From Lutraria lutraria (Eukaryota > Mollusca > Bivalvia > Venerida > Mactridae), in assembly GCA_964023205.1 (NCBI GenBank), contig OZ026843.1, positions 6,991,029 to 7,055,028 of the forward strand: a stretch of 64,000 bases of DNA, read 5' to 3'. The position numbers and the translations under genes were made by a program. Below, one piece after another: positions 42,340 through 54,000 of the stretch. Position 1 is the first letter of the stretch. Every line of letters begins with the position of its first letter. Under the pieces are notes generated by a model. That model ran no database searches, had not been told where the DNA came from, and saw only the letters and a program-made list of their open reading frames with translations.

Positions 42340-44090
42340 ACGTTGTTAACTGCATATTTCGAAGCAATTGAGAACACATTTTTAAGCATGGATACTATTT
42401 GAGATATTTTTCATGAAAAGCAGCAGCTTGTAGATCTAATTTTTTTATCCTAAACAAAAAAAGATTCACTCCTGTCGGAGTTATTGTTTCATCTCTTCTA
42501 TTTTTAGACTTTGTCTAATCTACAGCAAGCGGTACGCTGAAAAGCAATAACACCGAATACCACTGTACATAAACTGTTACAATCAGGTTTCATGCAGAGT
42601 TGGTTAGGTTAGATTAACCGGTAGATTATACCCGATTCTCGATAATAAAGGAAGCAAGTTTAAATCAGAATTTAATTTAATTCCCGTTGTGGATTGCCCA
42701 TTGGTATATTTATATGCAATGTACATCAATTAGAGCTTCCGCACCATATTTTTTAGCAAGCACCAGTTTTTCGGTGTACATAAGTTTGTTCCAATAGATT
42801 TCGTCGGGTATTACATAGCCAAAAAGTAAAACTTTTCCGACACTACAATTTTAATCCCGTATTTGAACTCGTAAGATGGATATCGTCAAGTCTAAATTGT
42901 TTCGATATTCTTCTGAAGAGTACAATAAATATCATTTCAGGTAATTAACGTATATTAACATACGTACCTGAATTATTTGGACGAGCATACACCAGAATAA
43001 ATTCTATAAGCAACCAAAATGCAGAAAAACACACCCTTAACAATACTGGTCTGTAAATTATCTGGCCGCAGAAAACTATTTGACTTGTAAAAATAATTGA
43101 TTTCCAATTCGAGCCTGGACATGGTACATTATCCTTCATGATGGCAAGATCACAGAACATTCCGATTCATATGGACGTAAAGACATATTCAGAGATTATA
43201 TGAAAATTGTGTATGATTGACCATTATTTTTCATGGATAATAAGTAAAATATTTTCACTTTAATTATAAAAAAATATAATATTGATTTAAATCGTACATA
43301 AGATGATCATTGGAACGGACTTATAAAATGATTCATTTAGAGAAAGGATCTTTTGCGCTGCTAACAGGTGAAGTAAATTATATTTTTGCATGATAATGGA
43401 AACTAGGTAACATGTTGTCAGTTTGCCAATTTTGTTTAATTTTTTCAGAATTTTTTTTTGATGTGTTGCATTTTTTATGACTGACTTTTAAGCGATTGTG
43501 ACTGATTTCAATGAATTTATGATATATTATAAAGCAGTAATTTGTTTTGAGTCCATTTTAATGAAATCAGATAAAACCACCTGGAGTTCAAGTAAGATAT
43601 CAAACATGCGTTTTAAAGCCGTAATATATTTAAGCATAATATATAAACACGTTAACGAAAAAAATGTTATGTCGACGTGCCATAAGCGTTAACAAATATA
43701 CATTATGTATAAATGACATACAATAAAAGAAAATCTTTTAAATATATTCATACTTTATTTTTGTCTCATTTATTTTACATACAATCACATACGTGTGTGA
43801 TTTTTTCTTTAACTTTTAACTTGTATTAAACCATTCTATTTTAGAATATCAAGAGACATAGATTTATATGATATATCAAATGTCCATTTCCGGTAAAAAA
43901 TGTCCGAATAAGGGTCTGTTGACCAATAAAAAAAGTTTTTTTAAACTACAATGTATATATTGTGACAATAAAGGATGATTATAAACTGTTAGAAATCGAT
44001 ATTCTTACACAAGAACAATTTGTATAGCAATGTCTTGAACTGTCCTGCTGTATGTAAATTTATACTGAGATGAGTACATGAGATGCCAAG
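42340..44090. other. Intergenic, no gene recognised
   Basis: Mostly AT-rich. A minus-strand ORF near 42945-43160 has a hydrophobic stretch (LRVCFSAFWLLIEFILVYA) followed by a GTACGT donor in phase 1. As the first exon of gene B it does not fit, because gene B needs a phase-2 exon, so it is not called. Confidence 0.35.
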
Positions 44091-44139
44091 TACTTTTTGT
44101 ACATGTTCTTGAATTTTCTATTTGTACAGTTTGTAACAA

Positions 44140-44450
44140 TTGTTTTCTATATAAATGTTAATACATATATACATATAATTGTTTTCTATATAAATGTTAA
44201 TACATATATACATATAATTGTTTTCTATATAAATGTTAATACATATATACATATAATTGTTTTCTATATAAATGTTAATACATATATACATATAATTGTT
44301 TTCTATATAAATGTTAATACATATATACATATAATTGTTTTCTATATAAATGTTAATACATATATACATATAATTGTTTTCTATATAAATGTTAATACAT
44401 ATATACATATAATTGTTTTCTATATGAATGTAAATACATATATATACATA
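44140..44450. repeat. 39-bp minisatellite
   Basis: Seven nearly identical copies of a 39-bp unit (ttgttttctatataaatg ... acatatatacatataa) followed by a diverged copy and a TA-rich run. A lone copy lies at 44572-44610. Since 39 is a multiple of three, a 13-residue repeat is open on both strands; this is not evidence of a gene. Confidence 0.95.
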
Positions 44451-44614
44451 TATATATATATGTGTGTAAAAATCAAATTAACTCGGAATGCCTCTGATTG
44501 ATGTTTTGATCCTTTAATTATTAATAAGCAAACATGTTTCACCTTGCGGCTCTTCAGTGCATTTATAATAACTGTTTTCTATATGAATGTAAATACATAT
44601 ATACTCGTTTATAC

Positions 44615-45110
44615 ATAGAACTTTTAAGAGGGTAAACAACGCGGCATGTCATAACCTTTCCATGAAAGATTTGACAAAAATGACTCATGATTTTCCTCCA
44701 TATGTTGATACTTGTTAGATTACAGTTCAGGAGAACTTGTGACGTGAACCGGCCGCTATGTACATCCGAAATCACGTCACAGTGGCAAAAGTGTTAAACC
44801 CACTGACACGAAAAGAAACAGAACAAATATAAAATACGGATTTCTTTTCTTATTGAGAACGACTTCGTGCGGTATCAAAGTGCTATGTAAAGTTACGGAA
44901 TGTTGACAAGAAATCGAAACAAAGAAACCGAACAAATGTAAATATGATTGTCGTCATTTGTTAATTATTTAGAAAACTATAAAATTATTGAACATCAAAT
45001 AATCATTAAATCATAGATAAATATTAGCGTCATAATGATAATATTATGGATTGTTTTACGCCATTGGGGTTTAACGCGGCACCAATAACCATGGACAATT
45101 AGACAATAAT
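44615..45110. other. Intergenic, no gene recognised
   Basis: Unique AT-rich sequence without ORFs or repeats that I could support. Confidence 0.35.
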
Positions 45111-45122
45111 TGATATACCGAC

Positions 45123-45569
45123 TAGTGTTGGGTATCGGACTTCAAGATCACTATCGATAATCGGACCACCATAATCGATTGTCTATCGATAATAAAGTCG
45201 GTTTTCGCAGTTTGTTGTATGGCCATTCTTTCGATTAAGTTTCCAACCCTTTCATGCAATGATGACCAGATTTTAAGCATGAATAAACATCTTTCTCCAA
45301 GATTGAAGTAAGATTAATCTTTTAAATTCCTAATGAACATGTGAACACTAAATACAAGTTTATGATAAAATACATACATATGATAATAAATACAAATGTG
45401 TTGACATGTTGACATTTGCTAGTTTTTTCACAACATATAGTTAGCATCGCCAGGATTTAGCAGTGTCAGAACACTAAAACAATCGATTGTTGAAAAAACT
45501 ATCGATTGTCGCCGATTGTGGGGTGGTCCGATTAGGTATCGATTTTCAGAGACAATTTGGACAACACTA
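45123..45569. mobile_element. hAT-like MITE with 8-bp target duplication
   Basis: Inverted ends TAGTGTTGGGTATCG on the left, complement of TAGTGTTGTCCAAATTG on the right, and inner matches around 'atcggaccacc' and 'tatcgat'. The flanks ATACCGAC (45115-45122) and ACATCGAC (45570-45577) agree at six of eight bases, as expected for an old 8-bp duplication. Ends beginning YAGTG and an 8-bp target site are hAT features. No transposase; the interior is AT-rich. Confidence 0.7.
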
Positions 45570-45579
45570 ACATCGACCA

Positions 45580-46210
45580 GTCTACTTTTTTCAGAAGGTG
45601 GTCTTAACAGGAATATTTTACGACAATGCAACTTTCGCCCCGCCCCCTCAGTGAAAAAAGATCCTACTCCGCCCCGGACAACAGCAATAAATCTAGCACT
45701 AGTCTGAAATTTAAGATGATTAATCGAAGAAAATGGCATGTGTAATTGAATCAAACATAACGAATTAGAATGCACAGGACTTCGTAAAAACGAGGAGAAA
45801 TATAAATGTGCGCATTCATTCTGCCTACGATAATATTAAGTTACCATGATGAATTGTTTGACACTAGTAAATTAATTGAATGCAATTAGAATTAATAACT
45901 GGATCTGATTCGTAATAAGCGCATATAGTGATTTGTCTCGATACAACTTGAAATACAATACTTATGTGTAGGATATTCGGCTCCCTTGGTTTTATTTTGC
46001 GGACAACTGCAACATGTAAATTATATCTATAATTATATATTTATAAAGCGTCCGATGTTGAAAAAGCTCACTTACACTTCCACTTGGTGTAAAACTAACG
46101 ACTGAAAATGACTGTGTATATGGCGATTTGGAAAGGTATGATATGGAAACTTCGAGGATATACACTATTATTAAATACTGTCTAAAATATGCTATTCGCA
46201 AGATAGAAAA
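45580..46210. other. Spacer before the LINE
   Basis: No gene seen. Short ORFs on both strands lack family features. Confidence 0.35.
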
Positions 46211-46214
46211 TATA

Positions 46215-47433
46215 TTAAACAGGCTTATCGTTTAAATACGGCAAGGATTTTGTCGCTAAATTTTACTCGGCTAAAGGTGTAAAGGTCAATAACTGTTCCT
46301 TCTCTCTTGTTTCTGAGAACAAAGTTCTTAAATATTTAAATAAGATGAGTGCAGATAAAGCTTCTGGGCTGGATAGTATCCCTGCAAAATTTATTGTTGA
46401 TGGTTCATCTTTAATTGCTAGCCCTCTAACACATGTTATTAATTTGTCATTGATACTAGGATCTGTACCTGATGATTTAAAATCAGCAAGGGTTATTCCA
46501 TTGTACAAGAAAAACAACAAAACTGAAGTTGGCAATTACAGACCAGTGTCTATACTAAGTGTAACATCAAAAGTTTTTGAAAGGGTTGTTTATGACCAAG
46601 TAGAAACATACCTCATTGATAAAGACTTGTTATATAATCTTCAGTCTAGGTTCAGAAGTAGGTACTCCACTGAAACCTGTCTCATTCATCTAACTGATCT
46701 CATACGTTTTAATCTAGATAAAGGTAATCTTGTTGGGATGGTTTTACTTGACCTACAAAAGGCATTTGATACTGTTGACCACTCTATATTAGCCATGAAA
46801 CTTGAATGTCTTGGTCTTGGGAAAGATGTAATACACTGGTTTGATTCATACTTATTAAATAGACAACAGCTTGTTGATATATCAGGAACACATTCCACAC
46901 CAGCTAATGTGTCTTGTGGGGTGCCTCAAGGATCAATCCTAGGGCCTCTTTTATTTTTAATTTATGTCAATGACATGTCTGCAGTTGTAAAAAATCAGCT
47001 TATTCTATATGCAGATGATTCAGCTATACTTGTGGCAGATAAAGACAAATCTGTTATTGAGAATGCTCTTGCAGATGATTTAAAATCAGTTCAATCATGG
47101 TTAATAGATAATAAACTGTCATTGCATCTTGGTAAAACTGAGTCCATTGTTTTTGGTTCCAAACTTAAATTAAAAAAGTGTCAGTCATTAAATGTATCTT
47201 GTAATGAAACTTCTATCCAGTCAACTACTTCTGTTAAATATCTTGGTGTCACACTTGATCAGTCATTGTCCTGTGATAAAATAGTTAGTTCAGTAATAAA
47301 TAAAGCTAATGCTAGACTGAAATTTCTTTATAGGAAAAGTAGCTTTCTTAATGAACAAACAAAAAAGCTTATAGTCTCTTCCCTTATTCAGTGTCATTTT
47401 GATTATGCATGTTCTTTTTTTTACTTACAATAA
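46215..47433 (+). pseudogene. LINE reverse transcriptase, 5'-truncated, C-terminus replaced
   Basis: The frame opens after a TAA near 46212 and runs to 47433. Reverse transcriptase motifs appear in order: ASGLDSIPAKF, NYRPVSILSVTSKVFERVV, STETCLIHL, LLDLQKAFDTVDHSIL, GVPQGSILGPLLFLIYVND, YADDSAILV and KYLGVTLDQ. YADD is the catalytic pair. The upstream endonuclease is missing. The conserved QSGFR motif reads QSRFR, a G-to-R change that may be damaging. The frame ends at SLIQCHFDYACSFFYLQ, where related proteins continue. It looks like a CR1/L2-type LINE from motif style, but the clade was not tested. Confidence 0.85.
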
Positions 47434-47633
47434 ATATCTCGAGATAATAAACATTAAAAAGTATAGAATATCTATGTCACAAATAAGAATGTCTTCGCAC
47501 CGGCTGTATGTCGAAACTGGACGATGGAAAAAACCTCAACCGGTACCATTTAGTGAACGCCTGTGCATCGTATGCAATTTGTTAGAGGACGAATACCATT
47601 TTGTCATTCAATGTCCAAATTTATAAAGTGGCT
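47434..47633 (+). pseudogene. C-terminal fragment of a different LINE
   Basis: From 47440 an open frame gives KYRISMSQIRMSSHRLYVET, then GRWKKPQPVPFSERLCIVC, then EDEYHFVIQCPNL, ending at a TAA. This is the LINE ORF2 C-terminal zinc-knuckle region, joined directly to the reverse transcriptase fragment without the intervening linker. Together they look like two elements, or two ends of a heavily deleted one, fused at about 47430. Confidence 0.65.
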
Positions 47634-47639
47634 AAATAT

Positions 47640-48360
47640 ATTGCTAATTGGACACAACGACGTTCATTTTGTACGTATAAGACAGTCAAGGCTTTCCATA
47701 CAACAGTTTTGAACTAATGGTAAAATGTAGATCAACAAACACTGAAGTTAAACAATGCAATTCAAGGTTACAAATGTAGGTATGTAGGACACCCTAAAAC
47801 ACACGACTGAAATAACTATTGTACAGTAAAAAATCAGTAATCGTGAATTACAAATTTATGTGTGCTTGCATTCGTTGGATGACTGGGTGTAATACTATCC
47901 TTAATTTTTGCAGTTTTATTTCTAGTTGTGTTTATCGTGTTTATCACATTGTCATGAAAAAAAATCTTTGAAAAATTTAAATAATCCGATCTTTATAAGG
48001 CTAACCACCTGGCTTTTATGGTCACTGACAATAGCTCCAATCTGCAAGTTAGCCATCGATTTCAACCAATAAAACACATTTCCAACTTAATTGAGGACAC
48101 TTATCATTAAAAGCCTGAAGTGTGAAAATAATTCTATGATCTAATAAAATGTACTTCATATTAAAGCGCATTGATAACTTTTGGACGTCACAGTCAGTTT
48201 AAAAGTAATAAATGATAATTGGTAAAAATAAATGATGATAAATGGTAAAAATAAATGCAACCGTGTGATTTATTGAAACCTATCAAATAAAAACGAACAC
48301 ATGTGCATGATAATGGCCGACCACACTTAAGTTTTAGTGGCCAACGCCTTTTTTCAACGA
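47640..48360. other. Intergenic, no gene recognised
   Basis: AT-rich; no supported features. A 'taatgataattggtaaaaataaat' tract near 48210-48260 is a short imperfect repeat. Confidence 0.35.
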
Positions 48361-48369
48361 TATTTCAGT

Positions 48370-48573
48370 TTTATACGGCGCCCGGTTCACCTAACCAGTG
48401 TTCCGGGACTGTATTCTAACCATTGCTAAACTTATCGACATATGGTGGAAAATCGACATTTTTTCATGGAAGAGTGTACCTGTCGCGAACGGGATTCGAA
48501 CCTTGATTAGCCGGATTACAAGTCTAACGCACTATCCAGTGGACCACGACCGCTGCCTCACAACCACACATGT
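48370..48573 (-). mobile_element. tRNA-derived SINE
   Basis: Read on the minus strand from 48573: 'gtcgtggtccactggatag' (A box), a Thr-like anticodon-loop string CTTGTAA, then 'ggttcgaatcccg' (B box) and 'tcgcgac', which can pair with the first seven bases. The anticodon stem cannot form, so it is not a working tRNA gene. The body ends in 'ggttagaatacagtcc', shared with the element at 57597. Confidence 0.7.
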
Positions 48574-48579
48574 GTTGTA

Positions 48580-49195
48580 CAACTTAAGCGGGCAATGCAA
48601 ACCTCTTAATACTGACCAACTGTACACTCCAACCATTTTTCCCTCTCCGTGTATCGGCCTTTGTTAACATGTTCGGCTTTAGTTTACTCGATCTATTCGA
48701 ACGAGAATAACGTATATGATATCGGTTAACTTTTTGGTTTATATCATGGATGTGAAAATCTAGTTCACTGTTGAACTGTTTTTTTTTCTTTTGCATAGTA
48801 TAGGTTTGCTTAAGTCATTCGTTGTTTTGACAGACATTTAGTCCGTAAATGTGAAACAAGATCGCGAACGCGGTTTTATTGGCTTATTTTCTGGTTATTG
48901 ACTGCATTCTGAACAAAGAATGTAGGCGTTTTCGACTAAAACTCCTCCCCCAAATTTAAGTGTTTTTTTTGTTTTTTTTTTCATTTTAATCAAAATATTT
49001 AAAATGCCAATTGCATGTACAAAGTTCGATTCTATGACCATTTACAACATACAACTCTCATGAAAGAAGACACCATAAAAATAGGAAAACACCAACGCTG
49101 CACATATTATAACATATACTCACACGGAAAATAAAGTGTGCACATGGTTAGAGATTTTTAATTACGATGTATATAATATCATAGTGTCTTGTTTT
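48580..49195. other. Intergenic, no gene recognised
   Basis: Nothing supported apart from a poly-T stretch near 48965. Confidence 0.35.
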
Positions 49196-49202
49196 CATAT
49201 TA

Positions 49203-49261
49203 ATGAATTACTATATTTGTTTATTTTTATTTTGCAGTCATTTTACACATCTGCAGTCATG
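49203..49261 (+). CDS. Candidate signal-peptide exon of the mosaic gene
   Basis: ATG at 49203 opens MNYYICLFLFCSHFTHLQS and two more bases before a perfect GTAAGT donor. A TATATAAT string lies some 30 bp upstream. The short hydrophobic core looks like a secretion signal. Against it: the exon ends in phase 2, while the next recognised exon (50853) needs phase 1, so an unseen exon would have to lie between. An alternative reading is a splice acceptor (ttttgcag) inside this segment. Confidence 0.3.
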
Positions 49262-49269
49262 GTAAGTTA

Positions 49270-50630
49270 ACAAATTGCACATTATATGTATTGATTATTT
49301 ACACATTTAGAGAGAGTTTTTCGTGACAACTTTTTTAAACACGAGATTTCTGTGTTTCACTATTCTATTCTAATCGAATTACAATGTACAATTAAACACA
49401 CTTTTAGGTCGACAATTAATTTAGTTAATTAATAAGTGATTAATTACTGTAATAAGCCCAACGGCTTACAGTATGCACGCATATATTCCTCAAGGGTAAC
49501 ACAAACATTGATTTCTGTAATTTAACACCGTTTGCGGTGTTAGGAATCAAGTGACTCAGTAACGAAAAAAAATCAAAGTACTGAAGGTACTGATGGGGGG
49601 TGATTTTTCCATATCTCTGGTTGTAGAAAAAATCAACTACAAAGATAAATATATACATTTTTTCAAAAAGGTTATTTATTCGTTTGTTAGATAAGCCAAT
49701 TTTATGCCCAACATTAGTTCGGTGATTCAAATCAAAGTACATTGTACTGATTGCACTGTCAGAAGCGAAGTTTAAATGTGTTAGACAAAGTCATCCTTAA
49801 AAAATAAAGGCCTGTGTTATCATAATTATAAATTAGAATGTGAAGGTCATGTATATAAATATAGTCTTGACACAATGTACATATTTAGGCCAATTAACCA
49901 CGATTACCAAGGAAAAGCTACACCTTTTAACTGTTTGGAAGAAATACTTCTATTCCTTATGCTAAACGTCATGACATACAGTGAGCATTTTGAAAACCCA
50001 AACAAGTTCAGATCCTTTAGCGCTTTGATCTGTATACTGTTAATATGTGAACTAAATAAACCATATGTTGCACATTACTTCTGACCTTGTGTCATTATGT
50101 AATCTCACTACTCTCAGAGACAATGAAGTAAATTTTGTTACCTCAACATTTTATGATTGAAACTTGTGTGCGGATGAATACTTAATTATTATAGTTATTA
50201 GTTTTAATTTCCAAAACACTGTAATATTTCCCATGCTTTCAAAATTAACAGAATCCTGCAATATATCTTCAGCTTTTATCAAATCTGCAAAGTCTGCAGT
50301 GTATACGTAAATAACAAGTGGAACTATTCTGTTATTAGGTGAAGGGACACTTGTTTCAATACGATGACATAGGAAGGACGTATTGCCTTCCAAAAACCCT
50401 TGTAATTCAACCCGTGCTGTCTTGCTCTTATACTTGTATTCAATTTACCACTTTGCAAACTGTTACCTGTACAATCGAGTCCGATGATATGTCTAAGCAA
50501 TGGTACCTGGTATCTGTTAACTTCTCTGTTAGCAAAAACCATCCTCACAGAAAATAAAGTTCTGAATTTAACACAAAATGACCTTGATTAGGCATAAAAG
50601 TAATTTGATTCTGGTAACCAGACCTTCTCT
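49270..50630. other. Putative first intron or upstream region of the mosaic gene
   Basis: An ORF at 50339-50557 has four Cys and a Trp but no sushi spacing and no splice support, so it is not called. No other coding signal seen. Confidence 0.35.
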
Positions 50631-50639
50631 AAGTTTTCC

Positions 50640-50805
50640 CATCACCATTTATTAGCCCGATGAACGAAAAATCTACTTTCTCACTTTTTTAACCTTCCCG
50701 CACGTTTTTAAGAGCAAAAAAAAAGAAAAGCACCAATTAACGTACCTACCCTATTTTCAATAAGCATATTATCAGAAACAAACTTCTTAGGCCCTAAAGG
50801 TATAG
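50640..50805 (+). repeat. Dispersed repeat family member
   Basis: Matches 17985-18165 (gene A intron) from 'tagcccgatgaac' through 'acctaccctatttt' to 'gaaacaaacttcttaggcc'. The lower similarity shows it is an independent, older insertion. Confidence 0.55.
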
Positions 50806-50852
50806 AACAACGTAAATTAGAATGTTTAAGAAATGGCTTTGACCTTTTCCAG

Positions 50853-51056
50853 CAACTGGTCAACAATGCGGAGATCTGATACCGGGGAATAGTACAATAT
50901 TGTCGGAAACAATCGGATGGGTTGGAGATCCACCTGTTACAGTCACGTGTGCAGATGGTCACGTGCTGGATACTGGTGAAATACAGAAAAATATCACGTG
51001 CAACATAACTGATGGATCTGACGCTACTTGGAGCGATGTGGTCGGTGATTGTGAAA
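50853..51056 (+). CDS. Mosaic gene exon: sushi (CCP) module 1
   Basis: 67 codons, phase 1 to 1, acceptor ccttttccag, donor GTATGT. Four Cys (QQCGD, VTVTCAD, NITCN, VGDCE) and a Trp between the third and fourth, the sushi signature. Several N-glycosylation sites (NST, NIT). Confidence 0.75.
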
Positions 51057-54000
51057 GTATGTATTTGATAGTTTTTTTGTAGTTATTTAAGCGTTTAATT
51101 TATAATAGAGTTTGGCATAAGTGCTTCAAACGCAAGATATTTATTAGTGTTTCAAACAAGCTACCATATTTTATTCAGATGTGACGTCACGCACTACTTT
51201 TAAAGTTAACATATATATTTTCTAATAAGATTTATTACGACTTCTTGTGATACAATAGCTCCAAAGTAGTACGCGATAATTATGGAGATAAAAATACAGA
51301 AATAAAGGTACATGAAAGTACACATGCACTGCAACATGGAAATGGAACCAGTTTAACATTTGCATGGTGGGTGTAGAAAAAGTAGTACAATTGTCGGCAT
51401 CAAAATTAATGCGCGCAGAACGATTGACGGCTATGGAGAGGTGAATAAGATATAACAACTAGGAAAGCATTAAGGTATCCTAAAATGAAATGTATTTAGT
51501 GTTTTAGCTGATCATATATGACTGAGATGAAATGGAGACCAGAAAAAGCCATAAGATGTCTACATTTAATGTATCTAATATAAGCTTTAAACAGTAAAGT
51601 ATTTGTCAGCTTTTATCAGATTACATACCTGACATACTCAGGCGGATATCTTGTCAGCAAGTTTCTCAACAATAGTTTAATTCTATACTTAGTTGAAACA
51701 CTACCCGTTGAATATGGGACAGACGACTTTTCTTTCAAAGAAACAACACTTTATCTTACAGAATGTATCTAAAAAGCTTTTTATTACACGATTTAAGACC
51801 GTTGTGATGTTATTTATGATTTATGAATTGACATATTTGCATTGTTACTAATTAGACCAAATAAGATGTGTGTGTATGTTTTCAAATGCATTTTCTTGTG
51901 ATCTTAGTAGACCCACAATAAATAAATTGTATTTCGAAGTTTACCGGAAGTCTCTCTTTCTGTGCGCAAACCTTTTTTAAATGCTACTTCATTGTATATC
52001 ACGCATTAAATCATTATTTAATGCGTTGGGAAGAGTTCAGTCAAAGGTCATATCCGTTTTGTTTGATAAACAATAAGAGATCAAACAATATCTAATATTT
52101 GCCGAAAATGATATATCACAGCAGACGACACTTTAAGAATGACTTTAACTAAAACACTTACGACTAAAACGCGAGGTATCAATAATTCACTCACGACTTA
52201 AAACGTTTACGTTTTGTTATCATCTAATACTTAAGTCTACTACCCAAAGATAAATGATACGGAACTTGAACAAAGGGAAGAACCGGTCAAACTATCAAAA
52301 TAAATCAGTTAATGACTGACCAATGAAAAGAATCCATATTGTTTAATGAAATTCAATTCTTAGAAGTCTTGGAATGATGATAAACAGTTACTTACTCTAA
52401 ATGGGATTGACGTGTTTGCTTGTTGCTGATATATCCCGGGGGAGAATATTTTTTATACTTCGTTCGTTGTTAAAATTGATTTATTTAAAGATCGGTTTTC
52501 CAAAGTGCCCGTAATAGACTGAACGTGGTCCTGTATTAAGATACCATTTTGCTACATAGACAGGTTGATATATTCCCAGTGTAAATGACCAGGTCCTATA
52601 AAGACCACATCTTATTCCATGATGTAGGAGGATCGGTGGTATAGTGGTAACGTGCTGGACTACTAAACCTATGGTCGTGGTTTGATTCTCGACTCCGCCT
52701 TCCAAATTTCAAAGGGACACTTTTTCAGAATCCCCATCCCAACAGACCAAGCCAAGTACTGTGTTAAACGAATCATAGGATATTGGCGAGGCTTTTATCG
52801 GTGATTTACACCGAGCACGTAAAAGAACCCGGAAAATATTCGAATTAAGCGTAGGGATACAATGCCCAGTTTTCCTGTCTTATCTCCCCTCTGTCTGGGG
52901 CGGCTCTGAAATGACTAAAGCAGTTGCTGTCCGATGAGCCGTTAAACAACAGATAAATAAATACTCCACGGTGGTGTGCTTCGTATATCTTATTGACTGT
53001 CATTGCTCTTTTACAGGAAAACAATGTCTGAACATAACATCCATGCTCGGTTCAAACATGCATCTTATCGACACAACGCCACCGTCTATAAGTCGCTATG
53101 GTGACAAAATTATTTTGGAATGCGATGCTGACTACGCTTTTGACGTAGATCACGCTTCGCCAGTTTGGGAAAGAGTGACGTCACAAAAAGAAATAAGTTG
53201 CATTGATGATAGTGAGTCACCATTCGCAATATGGGAAGACCTTGGTGATTGCTACCGTAAGTGTATTTTTTGGGGGGATCTTATTTACATGATCTAGAAT
53301 TTAAATGCAAGTGATTTACCACATTTTGAAATCCACAGAAATATCTTTCTCCTACCATTGGATTAAAATAAACATACATTATATGCACTGTCTTCTTACA
53401 TCAGTGAAGTATTTCAGGTCAAACTGTGTTGAGCCACATTGCCCCCACTAGCGGTACATATCATTAGCAAATACAATTATATTAATTTTGCTTATGAGAT
53501 TATTCGATTGGAAGTGTTGTTGTATTTTCAGCAATCCCTTGTTCTACACCACCAACGGTACCAAATTCATTGCAAGAGTACACCAGCGTGACTATCAATT
53601 CTACTGTAATATATAAATGTCTGTCCGGCACGGGGTTCTCTGTGACACAGTTCATTAGAATTGCTACTTGTAACAGTTCTGCTGAATGGTCGCTTCCTAA
53701 TGACGTCACATTGGCTAATCTCAACTGTGCAAGTAAGTTTTTTTTTTCAGGATAATTATGTTTTATTTCATTCATTTGCCTTACCTTCAATGTATATGGG
53801 AGATTGAAAAAAATGGTTTGGTCGTTTTGCGGTATCGGAAAAAACATATTTGACAGGTATGAGAGAATATGCATTGAACGAACAGGCAAGAATAAGTTTT
53901 AGACCTATTCAGTATACAGCATGGCTATTGATCTACTATAAGGTAAACCTAGTCGAGACTTTCTGTGAAAAATTAGACTCCTAATAATGTACTTTCTGTT

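Noticed and set aside
42945..43160. Possible signal-peptide exon for gene B
   Set aside because: The hydrophobic stretch ends at a donor in phase 1, whereas the first gene B exon needs phase 2, and the region before the hydrophobic part is too long for a signal peptide.
44097..44501. 134-codon and 96-codon ORFs
   Set aside because: By-product of a 39-bp repeat whose length is a multiple of three; both strands are open.
48370..48573. Possible functional tRNA-Thr gene
   Set aside because: The acceptor stem can form with wobble pairs, but the anticodon stem cannot, and the sequence continues into a SINE body shared with 57597.
50339..50557. Possible extra sushi exon of the mosaic gene
   Set aside because: Four Cys and one Trp occur, but the order and spacing do not fit a sushi module and no suitable acceptor and donor pair was found.
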